From Prorocentrum cordatum (taxonomy: Eukaryota; Sar; Dinophyceae; Prorocentrales; Prorocentraceae), in the NCBI GenBank assembly GCA_963575745.1, contig CAUYUJ010015294.1, positions 796,001 to 860,000 on the forward strand: a stretch of DNA of 64,000 nucleotides, in the 5' to 3' direction. The notes under the pieces are model-generated. The model saw only the letters and a list, made by a program, of their open reading frames with translations. It did not search any database and was not told where the DNA came from. Below are positions 41,671 through 52,675 of this stretch, piece after piece. How positions within the stretch are numbered: the stretch's first letter is position 1; every line of letters begins with the position of its first letter. A program made the position numbers and the translations under genes.

Positions 41671-41704
41671 AATCATGTTGCCGAAAAACTTTCTGGGGAA
41701 ATGA
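41671..41704. repeat. Degenerate copy of the AATCATGTTCCC palindrome
   Basis: AATCATGTTGCCGAAAAACTTTCTGGGGAAATGAT is recognisably the palindromic unit seen at 42452-43223 but has lost symmetry in its centre. It lies ~80 bp before the CAT microsatellite, i.e. outside the main array. Confidence 0.7.
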
Positions 41705-41786
41705 TGCCTTGGGATGTCTCGGGGGGCATCTGATGGATTCCCTTGGGGGACCCTTGGGGACCTCCTGGGAACTCCTGGGGGGCTCA

Positions 41787-41901
41787 TCCTCATCGTCGTC
41801 ATCGTCATCGTCATCGTCATTGTCGTCGTCGTCATCATCATCAGCATCATCAGCAGCATAATCAGCATGAGCATCAGCATTATCGTCATCATCAGCAGCA
41901 G

Positions 41902-41991
<90 letters not shown>

Positions 41992-41997
41992 AATCAT

Positions 41998-42059
<62 letters not shown>

Positions 42060-42219
42060 GCATCAATATCATTATCATCAGCATCATCATCGTGATCGTC
42101 GCCATCGTCGTCAGAATCATCAACACCATCACCATCACCATCACCAACACCATCACCATCATCATCACCATCATCATCACCATCATGTTCACCATCATCA
42201 TCATCATCATCATCATCAG

Positions 42220-42286
<67 letters not shown>

Positions 42287-42305
42287 GTCGTCATCATCAT
42301 CAGCA
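41787..42305. repeat. (CAT)n / (ATC)n microsatellite
   Basis: About 520 bases of CAT triplets, with GTC-containing triplets at the left end and CACCAT islands near 42120-42190. Poly-His, poly-Ile and poly-Met frames are artefacts. Confidence 0.97.
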
Positions 42306-42344
42306 GTAAGAGCAACCGCATCAGCATCGCATGTGCCGCCGCAG

Positions 42345-42427
42345 AGGCGTTTCCGAGCGTGGCGGCAGGTAGCGGTGCGTGGGACTCTCTGAGGGTGGTT
42401 CCTGGTAGGCGTTTAGGAATCATGATT
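42345..42427. repeat. GCGTTTCCGAGCGTGGCGG unit with collapsed palindrome
   Basis: The ~65-bp segment GCGTTTCCGAGCGTGGCGG … CCTGGTAGGCG is repeated at ~42820-42885. Just after it AATCATGATT (42418-42427) has the two outer ends of the 36-bp palindrome with the centre missing. Confidence 0.7.
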
Positions 42428-42451
42428 TGGGCGGGGGGCGGCGGCTAGCGC

Positions 42452-42487
42452 AATCATGTTGCGGGAAAGCTTTCTGGGAACATGATT
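42452..42487. repeat. 36-bp palindrome unit P1
   Basis: Left arm AATCATGTTGCGGGAAAG, right arm CTTTCTGGGAACATGATT, centred on AAGCTT; two mismatched pairs. Confidence 0.9.
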
Positions 42488-42597
42488 TGTTAGGCTATAT
42501 TGTGGGGCCTCTAGGAACAGACTTGAGGGCCCATTCGGGTCCTGCTTGGCAGGCATTTTTGGGACAGATGGTGTGGGCGGGTAGCGGAAGCCTGAGG

Positions 42598-42633
42598 AAT
42601 CATGTTCCCGGCAAGCTTTCTGGGAACATGATT
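42598..42633. repeat. 36-bp palindrome unit P2
   Basis: AATCATGTTCCCGGCAAG / CTTTCTGGGAACATGATT. Outer 12 bp of each arm pair perfectly. It starts 146 bp after P1. Confidence 0.9.
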
Positions 42634-42742
42634 TGTTGGGCTGTCTTGGGGGGCCTCTGGGCGCGTATATGAGGGCCCATTGGGGGGCTGCCCTGCAAGC
42701 ATTTTGGGACACATGGTTGGGGCCGGGGGCGGAAGCCTGAGG

Positions 42743-42778
42743 AATGATGTTTCCGGAAGGCTTCCTGGAAACATGATT
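42743..42778. repeat. 36-bp palindrome unit P3
   Basis: AATGATGTTTCCGGAAGG / CTTCCTGGAAACATGATT. Both arms carry the same change relative to P2 (GTTTCC with GGAAAC instead of GTTCCC with GGGAAC), so pairing is kept. Confidence 0.9.
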
Positions 42779-42924
42779 TGTTGGGGTGTCTTTGGGGGCC
42801 TCCGGGGGCTTCGGGGCCTCACGCGTTTCCGAGCGTGGCGGCAGCTAGCGCTGCTTGGGACTCTCGGAGGGTGTTTCCTGGCAAGCGAGGGAACATAATT
42901 TGGGCGGAGGGCGGCAACCCGATA

Positions 42925-42961
42925 AATCATGTTCCCGGGAAGCTTTCCGGGAACATGAATT
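42925..42961. repeat. 36-bp palindrome unit P4
   Basis: AATCATGTTCCCGGGAAG / CTTTCCGGGAACATGAATT. The pair next to the centre is C-G/G-C here (CCCGG with CCGGG), again changed in both arms relative to P6. Confidence 0.9.
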
Positions 42962-43044
42962 GTTGGGCTGTCTTGGGGGCCTCAAGGGGCGTATCTGGGG
43001 ACCTGTGGCCTTCCAGGCAGGTATTTGAGGAACATGGATGGGGC

Positions 43045-43081
43045 GACCATATTCCGGGAAAGCTGTCTGGGGACATGATAT
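43045..43081. repeat. 36-bp palindrome unit P5 (degenerate)
   Basis: ACCATATTCCGGGAAAGCTG / TCTGGGGACATGATATG; the arms keep partial pairing. Confidence 0.75.
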
Positions 43082-43187
43082 GTTGGGCAGTCTTGGGGGG
43101 CCTCTGGGGGCTTACCTGGGGGCCCCTGAAGGCCTTCCTGGCAGGCCGTTTGGGAGCATGGTTGGGGCGGTGGGCGGAAGCCGAAGG

Positions 43188-43223
43188 AATCATGTTCCCA
43201 GAAAGCTTTCTGGGAACATGATT
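43188..43223. repeat. 36-bp palindrome unit P6 (perfect)
   Basis: AATCATGTTCCCAGAAAG followed by its exact reverse complement CTTTCTGGGAACATGATT: a perfect 36-bp palindrome with AAGCTT at the centre. Confidence 0.95.
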
Positions 43224-43745
43224 TACTGGGGTGTATTGGAGGCCCGCTGGGGCCTTCCCTTGGGGCTCCTTGGGGGCCTATTGGGGCTTCCAGGGGCCTC
43301 TTGGGAGCCTCACGGGGCTTCTTTGGAGCCTCTTGATGGCCTCCGGGGCCTTCCTGGGAGCCTCTAAGGCGCGCGCGCGCACTCCGGAGACCTTGAAATG
43401 TCGCGTTCTTGGGGCCCTCTTGGGCCGCTCTTGGGGCCTTCTTGGGGCGCTCTTGGGGCCCTCTTGGGTTGTCTGGAGAACCTCCTGGGCCGTCTCGGGG
43501 CCCTTTTGGGAGCCTTTTCGGCAGTCTTGGAGCGATCTGAAGGGGCTCTCACGGCGTCTGGGACCGTGGGGAAGCGGAACATGCGGGAACGCACAAATCA
43601 TTCAAAAACCAACGGAACGTTTATGATGTTAGGCTTCTGGGGCCCTTTTGGGGAGCCTTTTGAGGCCCTCTTGGGGCGTTTTGGCGGCGTCGTCGGCCGT
43701 CTTGAGGCCATCTTGGGCGTCTTCGGGGCCTCTTGCGGGCCCAAT
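43224..43745. repeat. GGGCCCTCTTGGG-type degenerate repeat DNA
   Basis: The same short-word family as the 2.6-kb unit (GGGGCCCTCTTGGG, GGGGCGCTCTTGG). It includes a segment at ~43580-43640 similar to the AAAAACATTGAAAAG… GACTTTGGCCTC part of the 2.6-kb unit. Confidence 0.7.
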
Positions 43746-43922
43746 GTAAAGCCAAACGCCCTCCAAGGAGCAAGAAGAGAGGATGCCCATGGGGGCCCCC
43801 GCCGAGGAGGCCTGCGAGGGCCGAAATAGGCCCATGGGGGCCCGATGAGGGCCCCTGGGACCCCGCGACGGCTATTTCCAGCGGGCGGGGGTCTTCCCGA
43901 AACCATAGTAAATATCAACATA

Positions 43923-43925
43923 TAT

Positions 43926-43975
<50 letters not shown>

Positions 43976-44022
43976 TATATAAAAATATATCTGCATATAT
44001 ATATATATATAAAAATGTATAT
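43923..44022. repeat. (AT)n microsatellite
   Basis: ATATAT runs with short AAAA interruptions. A second short run lies at ~44345-44378. Confidence 0.9.
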
Positions 44023-44027
44023 CTGCG

Positions 44028-44275
44028 GGCCCCTTGCGGGACCCTTGCGGGACCCTCCCTAATTATTGTTTTTCAAAGAGTATCAGGGAATCTAATGATC
44101 AGGCCCTCCTGCGGGACCCTTGCGGGACCCTGTGCTGCATTTATTGTAAATAATTACTTGAGATGTATGCTGCGGGACCATTGCGGGACCCTCCCGATTT
44201 ACAGATGTTTTAGAGTGTATCGGGAATTTAATGTTCGGGTCCTCCTGCGGGACCCTTGCGGGACCCTCTGGGCAT
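44028..44275 (+). repeat. TGCGGGACCCT 11-mer doublets in ~70-bp spacing
   Basis: TGCGGGACCCTTGCGGGACC doublets occur near 44030, 44109, 44172 and 44245. AT-rich spacers alternate and resemble each other in pairs (AAGAGTATCAGGGAATCTAATG at ~44076; TAGAGTGTATCGGGAATTTAAT at ~44211), so the higher-order unit is about 136 bp. Confidence 0.8.
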
Positions 44276-44343
44276 TTATGTTGAATGTATACAACGAATA
44301 CCCACTCATTAGCCAACATATGCACATTTGTCCATATATAGAT

Positions 44344-44378
<35 letters not shown>

Positions 44379-44654
44379 CACATACATCAGCGCTCCAAAT
44401 CCAGACGGCCCCGTTGGACGCGGCGCAGCCCTGGCCCTCGCGAGCCCGCGGGCCCAGGAGGTTAGTCGCAGCCTCTATGCAAAATCTCCAGCTTTGGGCC
44501 CTATTGGGCCGTCTTGGGGTCCTCGTGAGGGACTCTTAGGCCGTCCTGGGACATCTTGGAAGCCTCTTCGGCCGCTTCGGGCCCCATGGGGCCCCCCCGG
44601 TGGGTTTTGGGGGGGTCCCAAGACTCCCGAGACTGCCCCGCTCCCAAACGGGCC

Positions 44655-46575
44655 ACGACAGGCCAGGAGGGCCCAGCGAAACTGTCGCCACGTTCGTGGG
44701 TTCCTGGGAGGCCCAACGAAGTGGTCTCACACGCAGACAAAAAATAATGAGGCCTCGCCGTCCCTGGGGGCTGCGAACTGCGAAAATGTCGCTACTTTCG
44801 TGGGCTCCGGGGAAAACCCAACGGAATGACTTCATACTCGAATTCGAATGAAGCCTGGCCGTCCCTGAAGGCCGTGAACTGCGAAACTGTCGCCACGCTC
44901 GTGGGCCACGGGGAGTCCAGCGGGGTGGCGTGATACGCGAACCAGAATGAGGCCTCGCCGGCCCTGGGGGGCTGCGAAGTGCAAAACTGTCGCCACCTTC
45001 GTGGGCTGCTGGCGGGTCCAGCGCAGTGACATGATCCGCAAATCAGAATGAGGCGTCGCCGTCCCTGAGGCTACGAACAGCGAAACTGTTGCCACGTCCG
45101 GGGGCTCTTGGGAGGCCCCGCGGAGTGGAGTCATATGCAATCCAGAAAGAAACCTCTCCGCCCCCGGTGGCTGCGAACTGCGAAACTGTCGCTGGTTTCG
45201 GTGGCTCCTCGGAGGCCCAGCAAAATGGTGCCATGGCACACGCAAATCAGAATGAGGCCTCGCCGTCCCTGGGGGCCGCGAACTGCGAAGCTGTCGCAAC
45301 TTTCGAGGGCTCCCGGTGGGTCCAGCGGAGTGGTGCCATTCGCATATCGTCATGAGGCCTCGCCAACTGTCGCCACTTTCGTGGGCTCCTGGAAACCCAG
45401 CGGAGTGATGCCACGCCCAAATCAGAATGAGGCCTCGCCGTCCCTGAAGGAGCCGCGAACTGCGAAACTGTCGCCACGTGCGTGTGCCTCTGGGAGGTCC
45501 AGCGGAGTGACGTCATACGCAGATCAGAACGAGTCCTCGCTGTCCCTGGGGACTGCGAAATGCGAATCTGTCGCCACTCTCGTGAGCTTCTGAGTGGCCC
45601 AGCGACGTGACGTCCGACGCGGATTAAACTGAGTCCTCGCTGGGACGGGGGCGCAGCTGCGAAACTGTCGTCCCTTTCAGGGGCCCCTGGGAGGTCCAGC
45701 GGAGTGGTGCCACACGGAGATCGAAATGAGACCTCGCCATCCCTGCGGGCTGCGAACTGCGAAACTGGCGTCACGTTTGGGAGCTCCTGGGAAGTCTAGC
45801 GGAGTGACGTTACACGCATATCAGAATGAGACCTCGACGTCCCAGGGGGGCTGCGAAATGCGAAACTGTCGCCGCTCTCCTTGGCTTCTGGGTGGCCCAG
45901 CGGCATGACGTCCTTCGCGGATCAGAATGAGACCTCGCCGCCCCTGAGGCTTGCGAGCCACGATGCTGCAGGTGCTTTCGTGGGCTTCTGGCGGGTCCAG
46001 CGGCGTGATGATCTCCGCGGATCAGAACGAGACCTCCCCGTCCCTGGGGGCTACGAACAGCGGAACTGTCGTCACCTTCGTGGGCTCCTGGGGGCCCAGC
46101 GGCGTCACGTCCTACGCGAATTAGAATGAGGCCTGGCCGCCACTGGGGGCTGCGAGCTGCGAGCTGCGAAACTGTCCCCGATTTCATTGGCTCCTGCGAC
46201 ATATCAGAATGAGACCTCGCTGTCCGTGGGGGCTGCGAGCAGCGAGACGGTCGCCACTTTCGGTGGCTGCTGGTGGATCCAGCGGGGTGGCGTGATACGC
46301 GAATCAGAGTGGGACCTTGCCAGCCCTGGGGGGCTGCGATGTGCAAAACTGTCGCCGCGTTCGTGGGCTGCTGGCGGGTCCAGCGGAGTGACATGATCCG
46401 CAGATCAGAATAAGGCGTCGCCGTCACTGGGGGCTGCGAACAGCCAACCTGTTGCCACGTCCGGGGGCTCCTGGGAAGCCCAGCGGAGTGGTGTCATACG
46501 CAAATCAGAATGAGACGTCGCCGTCCCTGGGGGCTGCGAGCTGTCAAACTGTCGCTACGTTCGTGGCCCCCTCGT
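44655..46575 (+). repeat. ~102-bp satellite array 1, about 18 copies
   Basis: The unit includes CCTCGCCGTCCCTGGGGGC, TGCGAACTGCGAAACTGTCG, TTCGTGGGCTCCTGGGAGG and CCCAGCGGAGTG. Starts of GCGAAACTGTCGC at 44676, 44780, 44881, 44981 and 45080 give a 99-104-bp period. A 102-bp unit is 34 codons, which explains long open frames. The same satellite, same orientation, is present at 59440-60395. Confidence 0.92.
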
Positions 46576-46655
46576 CATCGCTCCTCTGAGATCGTGGTCG
46601 CGTTCTTGCCGACGATATGAGTCGCAATAGTCATGGGGAACGTTTGTCTGCGGCC

Positions 46656-46778
46656 CCACGTTCTTTGGCGAAGCGTTCAAGGATACTGCGAAACCTTCAA
46701 GGCGTAACTTTGAAAATGAACGGTCCTCGATATAGTCGCCTCATGTGTACAACGGGTTGGGTGCGTCCCCTGGTCAGT
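46656..46778 (+). repeat. Conserved block after satellite array 1
   Basis: CACGTTCTTTGGCGAAGCGT … GGTTGGGTGCGTCCCC matches 60761-60881 after satellite array 2, including the phrases TATAGTCGCCTCAT and GTAC-ACGGGTTGGGT. The blocks are more conserved than the DNA between array and block. Confidence 0.85.
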
Positions 46779-46959
46779 TGCTTGTGGAGGGTCGTTTGGG
46801 ACCCCCAGGGAAGCGACTCTCGGGCGTTTCTGGGACCTGTTGGGCCTTGATGGGGGCACCTTGAGCTCGAAGACAGCCCCAGAGCGCGTCAGGAAGGCCA
46901 GTATTCGCCTCTCCTCTGTGGAAGCTTCGGGGTCGCCAGGAGTGCCTCAAAGCGTCTGA

Positions 46960-47475
46960 GGAAGGCGCTCTTGGGGGCTTTTGGGGGCTTACTGAGGGCC
47001 TCTTGGAAGCCTCTCCGGGCATCTTGTGGCCTCCTGGGGACCTCTTGGGGCGGAGAGCTTGAAATGTCCGTTCGAGTACCCCCTCTAGGCCACTTCTTGG
47101 GGCCGTCCTGGAGCCCTTCTGGGCCGTCTTGGAGGCCTCTTGGGCCGTCTTGGGGCTCTCTAGGGCCGTCTTGGGGCCGTCTCGGGGGCCATTGAGCCGT
47201 CTTGGGGCGATGGTGGGGGCCTCTTGGGCCGTCTTGGAGCGTCGGGCAGCCGAAATGGTGAGAACCCAGAAAGACTCCCAAACCCATCGGCTAATCTATA
47301 GGTTTTGCCCCTTGGGGCCCTCTTGGGAAGCCTCTTGGAAGCCTCCTGGGGCGTCTTGGGAGCCGCTTGGGCTGCCTTGGGATCATCTTGGGCGTCTTGG
47401 ACCGATCTTTGGGCTTGGATTTACTTAGGAGCGTTCTGGGGCCGTCTCGAAACCGTCTAGGTCCGTTTTGGGGCA
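46960..47475. repeat. GGGCCGTCTTGG-type degenerate repeat DNA
   Basis: Same word family as in the 2.6-kb unit. No gene recognised. Confidence 0.7.
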
Positions 47476-47555
47476 GTCAGGAAGGCGCAGGGGGCCCTGG
47501 TCCTCCCATGCGCCGCCGTGGTCCTTGGGCGCGGCCAGGGGGCCTCGCCCCCCGG

Positions 47556-47645
47556 GATTTCTCTCTCTCTCTCTCTCTCTCGCTCTCTATGTGTGTACGG
47601 ATGTATGCATGCATGCATGCATGCATGTATGTCTGTATGTATGCA
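47556..47645. repeat. (CT)n then (ATGC)n / ATGT microsatellites
   Basis: CTCTCTCT at ~47558-47588, then GCATGCATGCATGC and ATGTATGT at ~47604-47645. Confidence 0.85.
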
Positions 47646-47973
47646 TACATGTATACAATACACCTATATGTGTGAATCTACTGCACGCTATACTATTATT
47701 TATGCTACTGCTACTGATACCCGAATTAACCGTATTCAGAACAGTTAATTCGCAACGCTACAAAATACCAATATCAATTCAAACTTATATCCTGAATTAT
47801 CCACAACAGTTAGAACATAATCAAATATTTCATGGAAATATCATATATCCGCCATTTATGCGCAATATTCCCTGCTATAGATTTGTATTGTTTGCTTTTC
47901 TTGCTTTTCTTGTTTTTGAATTGTTTGCTTTTCTTGCTCGCGGAAGGCCTGATGAACGAAGGGAACCAGCCAA

Positions 47974-48112
<139 letters not shown>

Positions 48113-48414
48113 CCGCTACTGCTACAACTACGACGATGAGGAGAAGGAGGAGGACGGCGTTTACCGCTCCTACAAATGTTGCTTTCCTAGAGGCTCTAAC
48201 TCCTAGGTAGGGTCGTACTGGGATAATGGGCACCGGCCATTGTCTGTGTCTGTATGGTGTTTCCCCTACTGGCAGGTCCCTCCCAAGAGCTCAGGCGCCG
48301 AGCGCGCTGACGCCGCACGGCGCCCAGGCGCACCAGGCCGCCAGGGGCAGCAGCCTCTCTATAGCGCGGGGAGGCCGGGCGCGCGCTGCCGGAGAGGCCA
48401 TCGTGCGCGCGCGC

Positions 48415-48541
48415 CGCCGCCGACGACGTCGCCCGGAACTCGTCGCCGTCGTCGTGCAGGGCCTCGTCATCGTCGCCGTCGTCGCCGCCGCGGTCGTCGT
48501 CACAGGCCTTCGCCGCAGGCATGTCCGCCACCGACGGCCAA

Positions 48542-48585
<44 letters not shown>

Positions 48586-48662
48586 AATTGTCGTCGTCGT
48601 CGTCGGCGTCGTCGTCAGCGCCCTCGTCGTCAGCGCCTTGACGTCAGCGCGTCCGTCGTCAA
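48415..48662. repeat. (GTC)n trinucleotide repeat
   Basis: CGCCGTCGTCG and pure GTC runs (48539-48585), with brief interruptions. Confidence 0.9.
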
Positions 48663-49107
48663 AACTTGTGGGATTCACCGCCGAAGACAGAGATAGGGAA
48701 GGACAGAAAAAGTACAGGAAGAGGACGGGAGACAAATTGGGGCGGGCGGGAGAGAAGGGAAAGGGGGGAACGGAGAAGGAGCAAGGACTTGGACCGAATC
48801 GAATCGAAACCTTGGGGCAAGATGTTCGCGTGATCTTGCGAAACGCATGGGAACCACCTAGCACCGCGCCAGGTAATAACCTCAGGGACGGAGGCGGGAA
48901 GGAGGGGGAGGAGGGCGAAAGGATATTAAAGAAGGGGAGAAGCATGGAGAGGCGAGCGTGGAAGGGGGAAGCGCCCATTCCTCCTGCATTCGCTTGGTTG
49001 TACCGCTCGGTGAATCGTTTGTTATTCACGAGTCCGTTGCGAATCGCCAACTAATGAGAAACGCGCCTCGGCACAATGAACCATTTTACTGGAACCAGTG
49101 GCGTGTC

Positions 49108-49345
49108 GGAGGAACTCGTGTGTGTATTTGTGTGCGTGTGTGCGTGTGTGCGTGTGCGTGTGTGTGTGCGTTTGTGTGAATGTGTGCGTGCGGGTGATTG
49201 TGTCTGTGGTTGCGTGCGCGTGTGTGTGTGTGTGTGTAAATTCGCTTGTGAGAAGCGAGAACGACACATGTGTGTGCGTGTGTGGGAAAACGAGAAAGAG
49301 AGATAGAGAGAGAGAGAGAGAGAAACAGAGAGAGAGAGAGAGAGC
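49108..49345. repeat. (GT)n then (GA)n microsatellites
   Basis: GTGTGCGT repeats to ~49237, then AGAGAGAG runs at ~49294-49344. Confidence 0.9.
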
Positions 49346-50395
49346 GCATGTGTATGTGTGCGTGTGAGAATTCGAATGTCCCCCCCATCCAATTCCCCCC
49401 TCTCTCTTTCGTCTGCGTGGGCCCTGAACGCCAGACCAAGCGGCCCCAGGGCGTCAACGTTGTAAGCTTTGGCAGCGCAGATGCAAGGTTTGCAGGTGGC
49501 GTGCAACAGCTGGCTCTCGCCGGGTATGTCCCCACTGTTGTACTTAATGTTCCCCCGAAGGCTTAAAACTCACAACACATATAGGGGTGTGGGGAGTGTC
49601 GTTCCCACATGATTCGTGGTGCCCGCGCGCCAAGCTCCAACATGAGCACGGATGGATTAAAGGAAACCCGTCGGGGACGAGCCCTCGCCGTGATGCAAAC
49701 ACAATAGCATACAATCGGCCAAAAGTCTGTTACAGCACGTTTGCTTGAAAGTGTGTCACCCCCAACGGCTATATGGATGGATGGGAGACCCCTTTCGGAA
49801 TCGTGCTCTCGCCTCGGCGCCGCCATACATGTTTATCGAGGTTCAGGCGGCAAGTAGCTGTATGGATGGAGCACGACCCCCCCCCAATGTCAATGCATTT
49901 CGCCACGTTGCACGGTCGAATCGCAGTGTGGTCGCTGACACTGCTTGGAAAGCCAATTGGGCTCTCACGTGCCCGCTCCTGCACAGAAGTGTGGACAGAG
50001 GGAGGCAAGGGTCAAGGAGCCTAACCCACCCAAAGATCCGTAAAATGAAACGATACAAACGAATTTCTCCTCCAGGGGCAGCGCCCCCACGCCGGTGTCG
50101 GTCAATACCTGGACCGAGATAGAGATACATGGGGAAATAAAAAGGTGGGGCTCACACATGCATGCACATGGAGAAGATCACCATTCAGCCCCCCCAGGAT
50201 CCTGAACCTGCGGCAGGCCACTGGGGCCCTCATCGTGTCAATTGTCCGCAGTGCATTATCATAGGAAGAAGGGACACTTGCACTGACTTGTAAGGAGCTT
50301 TGAGCGGGAGCGTGTATTGCATCATCTGCGGTGTGTACTGGGTTACCCTGATCGTTCTATCCATCCTGCTCCAGCCCCCCCATCTCGTCCTCGTG
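49346..50395. other. Unassigned DNA, no supported gene
   Basis: Frames here are short and share no recognisable domain. No RNA gene or repeat was recognised. Confidence 0.4.
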
Positions 50396-50397
50396 CA

Positions 50398-50560
50398 CTT
50401 CCACCACCTCTCCGTCCTCCGTCCTCCGTCCTCCTCCTCCTCCTGCTACTCCTCCTCCTCAGCATCATCCTCATCATCATCCTTCCTTCGCCTCCATCTT
50501 CATCGTCTTCTTCCAGCTCTTCGTCGTCCTCCTCGTCACCATCCGTACTGTTCATCCCTC
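50398..50560. repeat. Pyrimidine microsatellite
   Basis: TCC/CTC triplets with CATCAT insertions. Confidence 0.85.
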
Positions 50561-50714
50561 CATCCTAGGTCCCCCCAGGGCCTCAGGGACGCCCAGAAAC
50601 CCTGGCGCCCCAAGAACGACGGACAAGAAGTCTTTCACCTCCCAAACATGTAAAACACTGTCTTCACAATTCCTCCGATGCCCTCCTCCATCGTGCTTCC
50701 TCCCGGTACCTATT

Positions 50715-51722
50715 TCTGTTCCTTCCTCCTCCTCCTTCACTCCCCTCCTACTCCTCATCATCCATCCTCGAACTCCTGCGTACACTTCCGACGCTTCCTC
50801 CTCCTTGTCCTCCCACCCCTCCTCCTCCTCCTCCTCCTCCTCCTCCTCGTCCTCCTCTTCTTGCCACTGGTCCAACTCCTCATCCACCTCCTGTTCCGCC
50901 TCCTTCTCCTCCTCCTCCTCCTCCTGCTCCTCCTCCTCCTCATCCTAGTTATACTCCTCCTCCTCCCCCTCTTATTGCCATTGCTCGTCGTCGTCATCGT
51001 CGTCCTGCTCCTCCCCTACGCCAACATGATACACGTGTCCTCCGCCCTCTTCATTTCCTCCGCTCCCTTCGCCTGCTCCTCTCTCCGATATTCCTTCCCC
51101 CATGCTCCTCCTCCTCCTCCTCCTCCTCCTCCTCCGCCTCCTCCGAACCCCTCTCCTCCTCCTCTTCCTCCTCCTCCTCCTCCATGTTCCTCGTCCTCGT
51201 CCTCGTCCTCGTCCCCATCCTCGTCCTCGTCCTCCTCCTCCCTCTTCTTCCTCCTCCTCCTCCTCCTCCTTCTCCTCCTCCCCCCCTCCTCCTCCGTCCT
51301 CGTCTCGTCCTCGTTCTCCTTCTCCTCCTCCTCCTCCTCGTGCTCGTCCTTCTCCTCCTCCTCCTCCTCCTCCCTCCTCCTCCTCCTCCTCCTCCTCCAT
51401 GTTCCTCGTCCTCGTCCTCGTCCTCCCGCTTCTCCTTTTCCTCCTCCTCCTCTCCTCCTCCTCCTCCTCCCCCTCCCCCTTCCCCTCCTCCTCGCCCTCC
51501 TCCTCCTCCTCCTTCGCCTCCTCCTCCCCTTCCCCCTTTCCTCCTCTTCATCCTCCTCCTCCTCTTCCTCATCCTCGTCCTCGTCCTCCTCCTCCTCCCC
51601 CTCCTCGTCCTTCTCCGCTTCCCCCTCCTCCTCCTCATCATCATCCCTCGTCCTCCTCGTCCTCCTCCTCCTGCTCCTCCTCCTCCTCCTCCTTCTCCTC
51701 CTCCCCCTCTTCCTCCCCATTC
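50715..51722. repeat. Long (TCC)n pyrimidine tract, ~1 kb
   Basis: Almost entirely C and T on the plus strand, mainly TCC/CTC triplets, with TCGTCC variants. Only a few purine-containing interruptions occur (e.g. 51020-51050). Long open frames (poly-Leu, poly-Pro/Ser; poly-Glu/Arg on the minus strand) are artefacts. Confidence 0.95.
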
Positions 51723-51829
51723 ACTCCTTTTCCTTACAGAATAAATTCTCCATGTAGCACCCGGGGGCCAATTTCTAGAGCGGGCTGGTCGTTTCGCCTG
51801 AGACTTCCTCACAATGTGTAACTCTCCAG

Positions 51830-52085
51830 GAGCTTCGCATATGGAGGGCGGGTCGTTTTAAACATGTGGCTCTCGCCGTAGCGCCGCGCACATTCGTTTC
51901 AACAAATTGCAAGAGTTTCGCGGACTGAGGGCGAGTGGTTATCAAAATGTGGTTCTCGCCTCAACGACGCGCACATTCTACTTGAACGTTTTCAAGATTT
52001 TCACGGATTGAGGGCGGTTCCTTTTCAACATGTGGCTCGCGTTAGCGCCGCGCACATTTTCTGAACACTTGCAACGAGTTTCACG
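51830..52085 (+). repeat. ~88-bp tandem repeat, about three copies
   Basis: Units share AGCGCCGCGCACATTC, a GAGTTTCGCGGACTGAGGGC-like phrase and AACATGTGGCTCTCGCC. Copies start near 51850, 51925 and 52010. Confidence 0.75.
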
Positions 52086-52407
52086 CTTTCCCACGATCAA
52101 CGGACCAGAAATGGTGTTCTGGACGGGCTCCGGATTATGAGGGTGCAACAATTACGTTGATTCGCGGTGCTACAGTCCCAAGAATGGCGTTATGGCACCA
52201 TTCAGGACCGTCAAAACACGGCAGTCAGGTTGATCCGTGGCGTTGGAATCCCGAGAACAATGTTTTGGCATGCATCAGGGTCTTCAAACGGTTACCTTCC
52301 AACGAGGCAGTTCCCTCAGTGGGGAGAACCGTTGTAGGGGCATATGAAGAGGGAGCTTGGAGGGAGGGTATATTCCAATATCGTTGATGGCTCTTTGGTT
52401 TACACTG

Positions 52408-52488
52408 GTCCTCCTCCTCCTCGGCCTCCTCCTCCTCCTTCTCCTCTTCCTCCTCCTTCTCGTCCTTGTCCTCCCCCTCCTCCTCCTT

Positions 52489-52524
<36 letters not shown>

Positions 52525-52675
52525 CTCCTCCTCCTCCTCTTCCCTCCCCCTCAGCCCCTCTTGGCATTCTCTTCCTCCTCCCATTCCTGCTTCTCCTCCT
52601 TCTCCTGCTCCTCCTCATCCTCCTCCCTCTCCTGCTTCTCCTCCTCCTCCGCCTCCTCCTCCTCCTTCTCATCGC
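52408..52675. repeat. Pyrimidine (TCC)n microsatellite
   Basis: CTC/TCC triplets with TCGTCC hexamers at ~52490-52520. Confidence 0.95.

Noticed and set aside
41743-42309. Poly-His and poly-Ile frames
   Set aside because: Direct translation of the CAT/ATC microsatellite.
50678-51821. Long Leu/Pro/Ser-rich plus-strand and Glu/Arg-rich minus-strand frames
   Set aside because: Direct translations of the (TCC)n tract; no non-repeat protein content.
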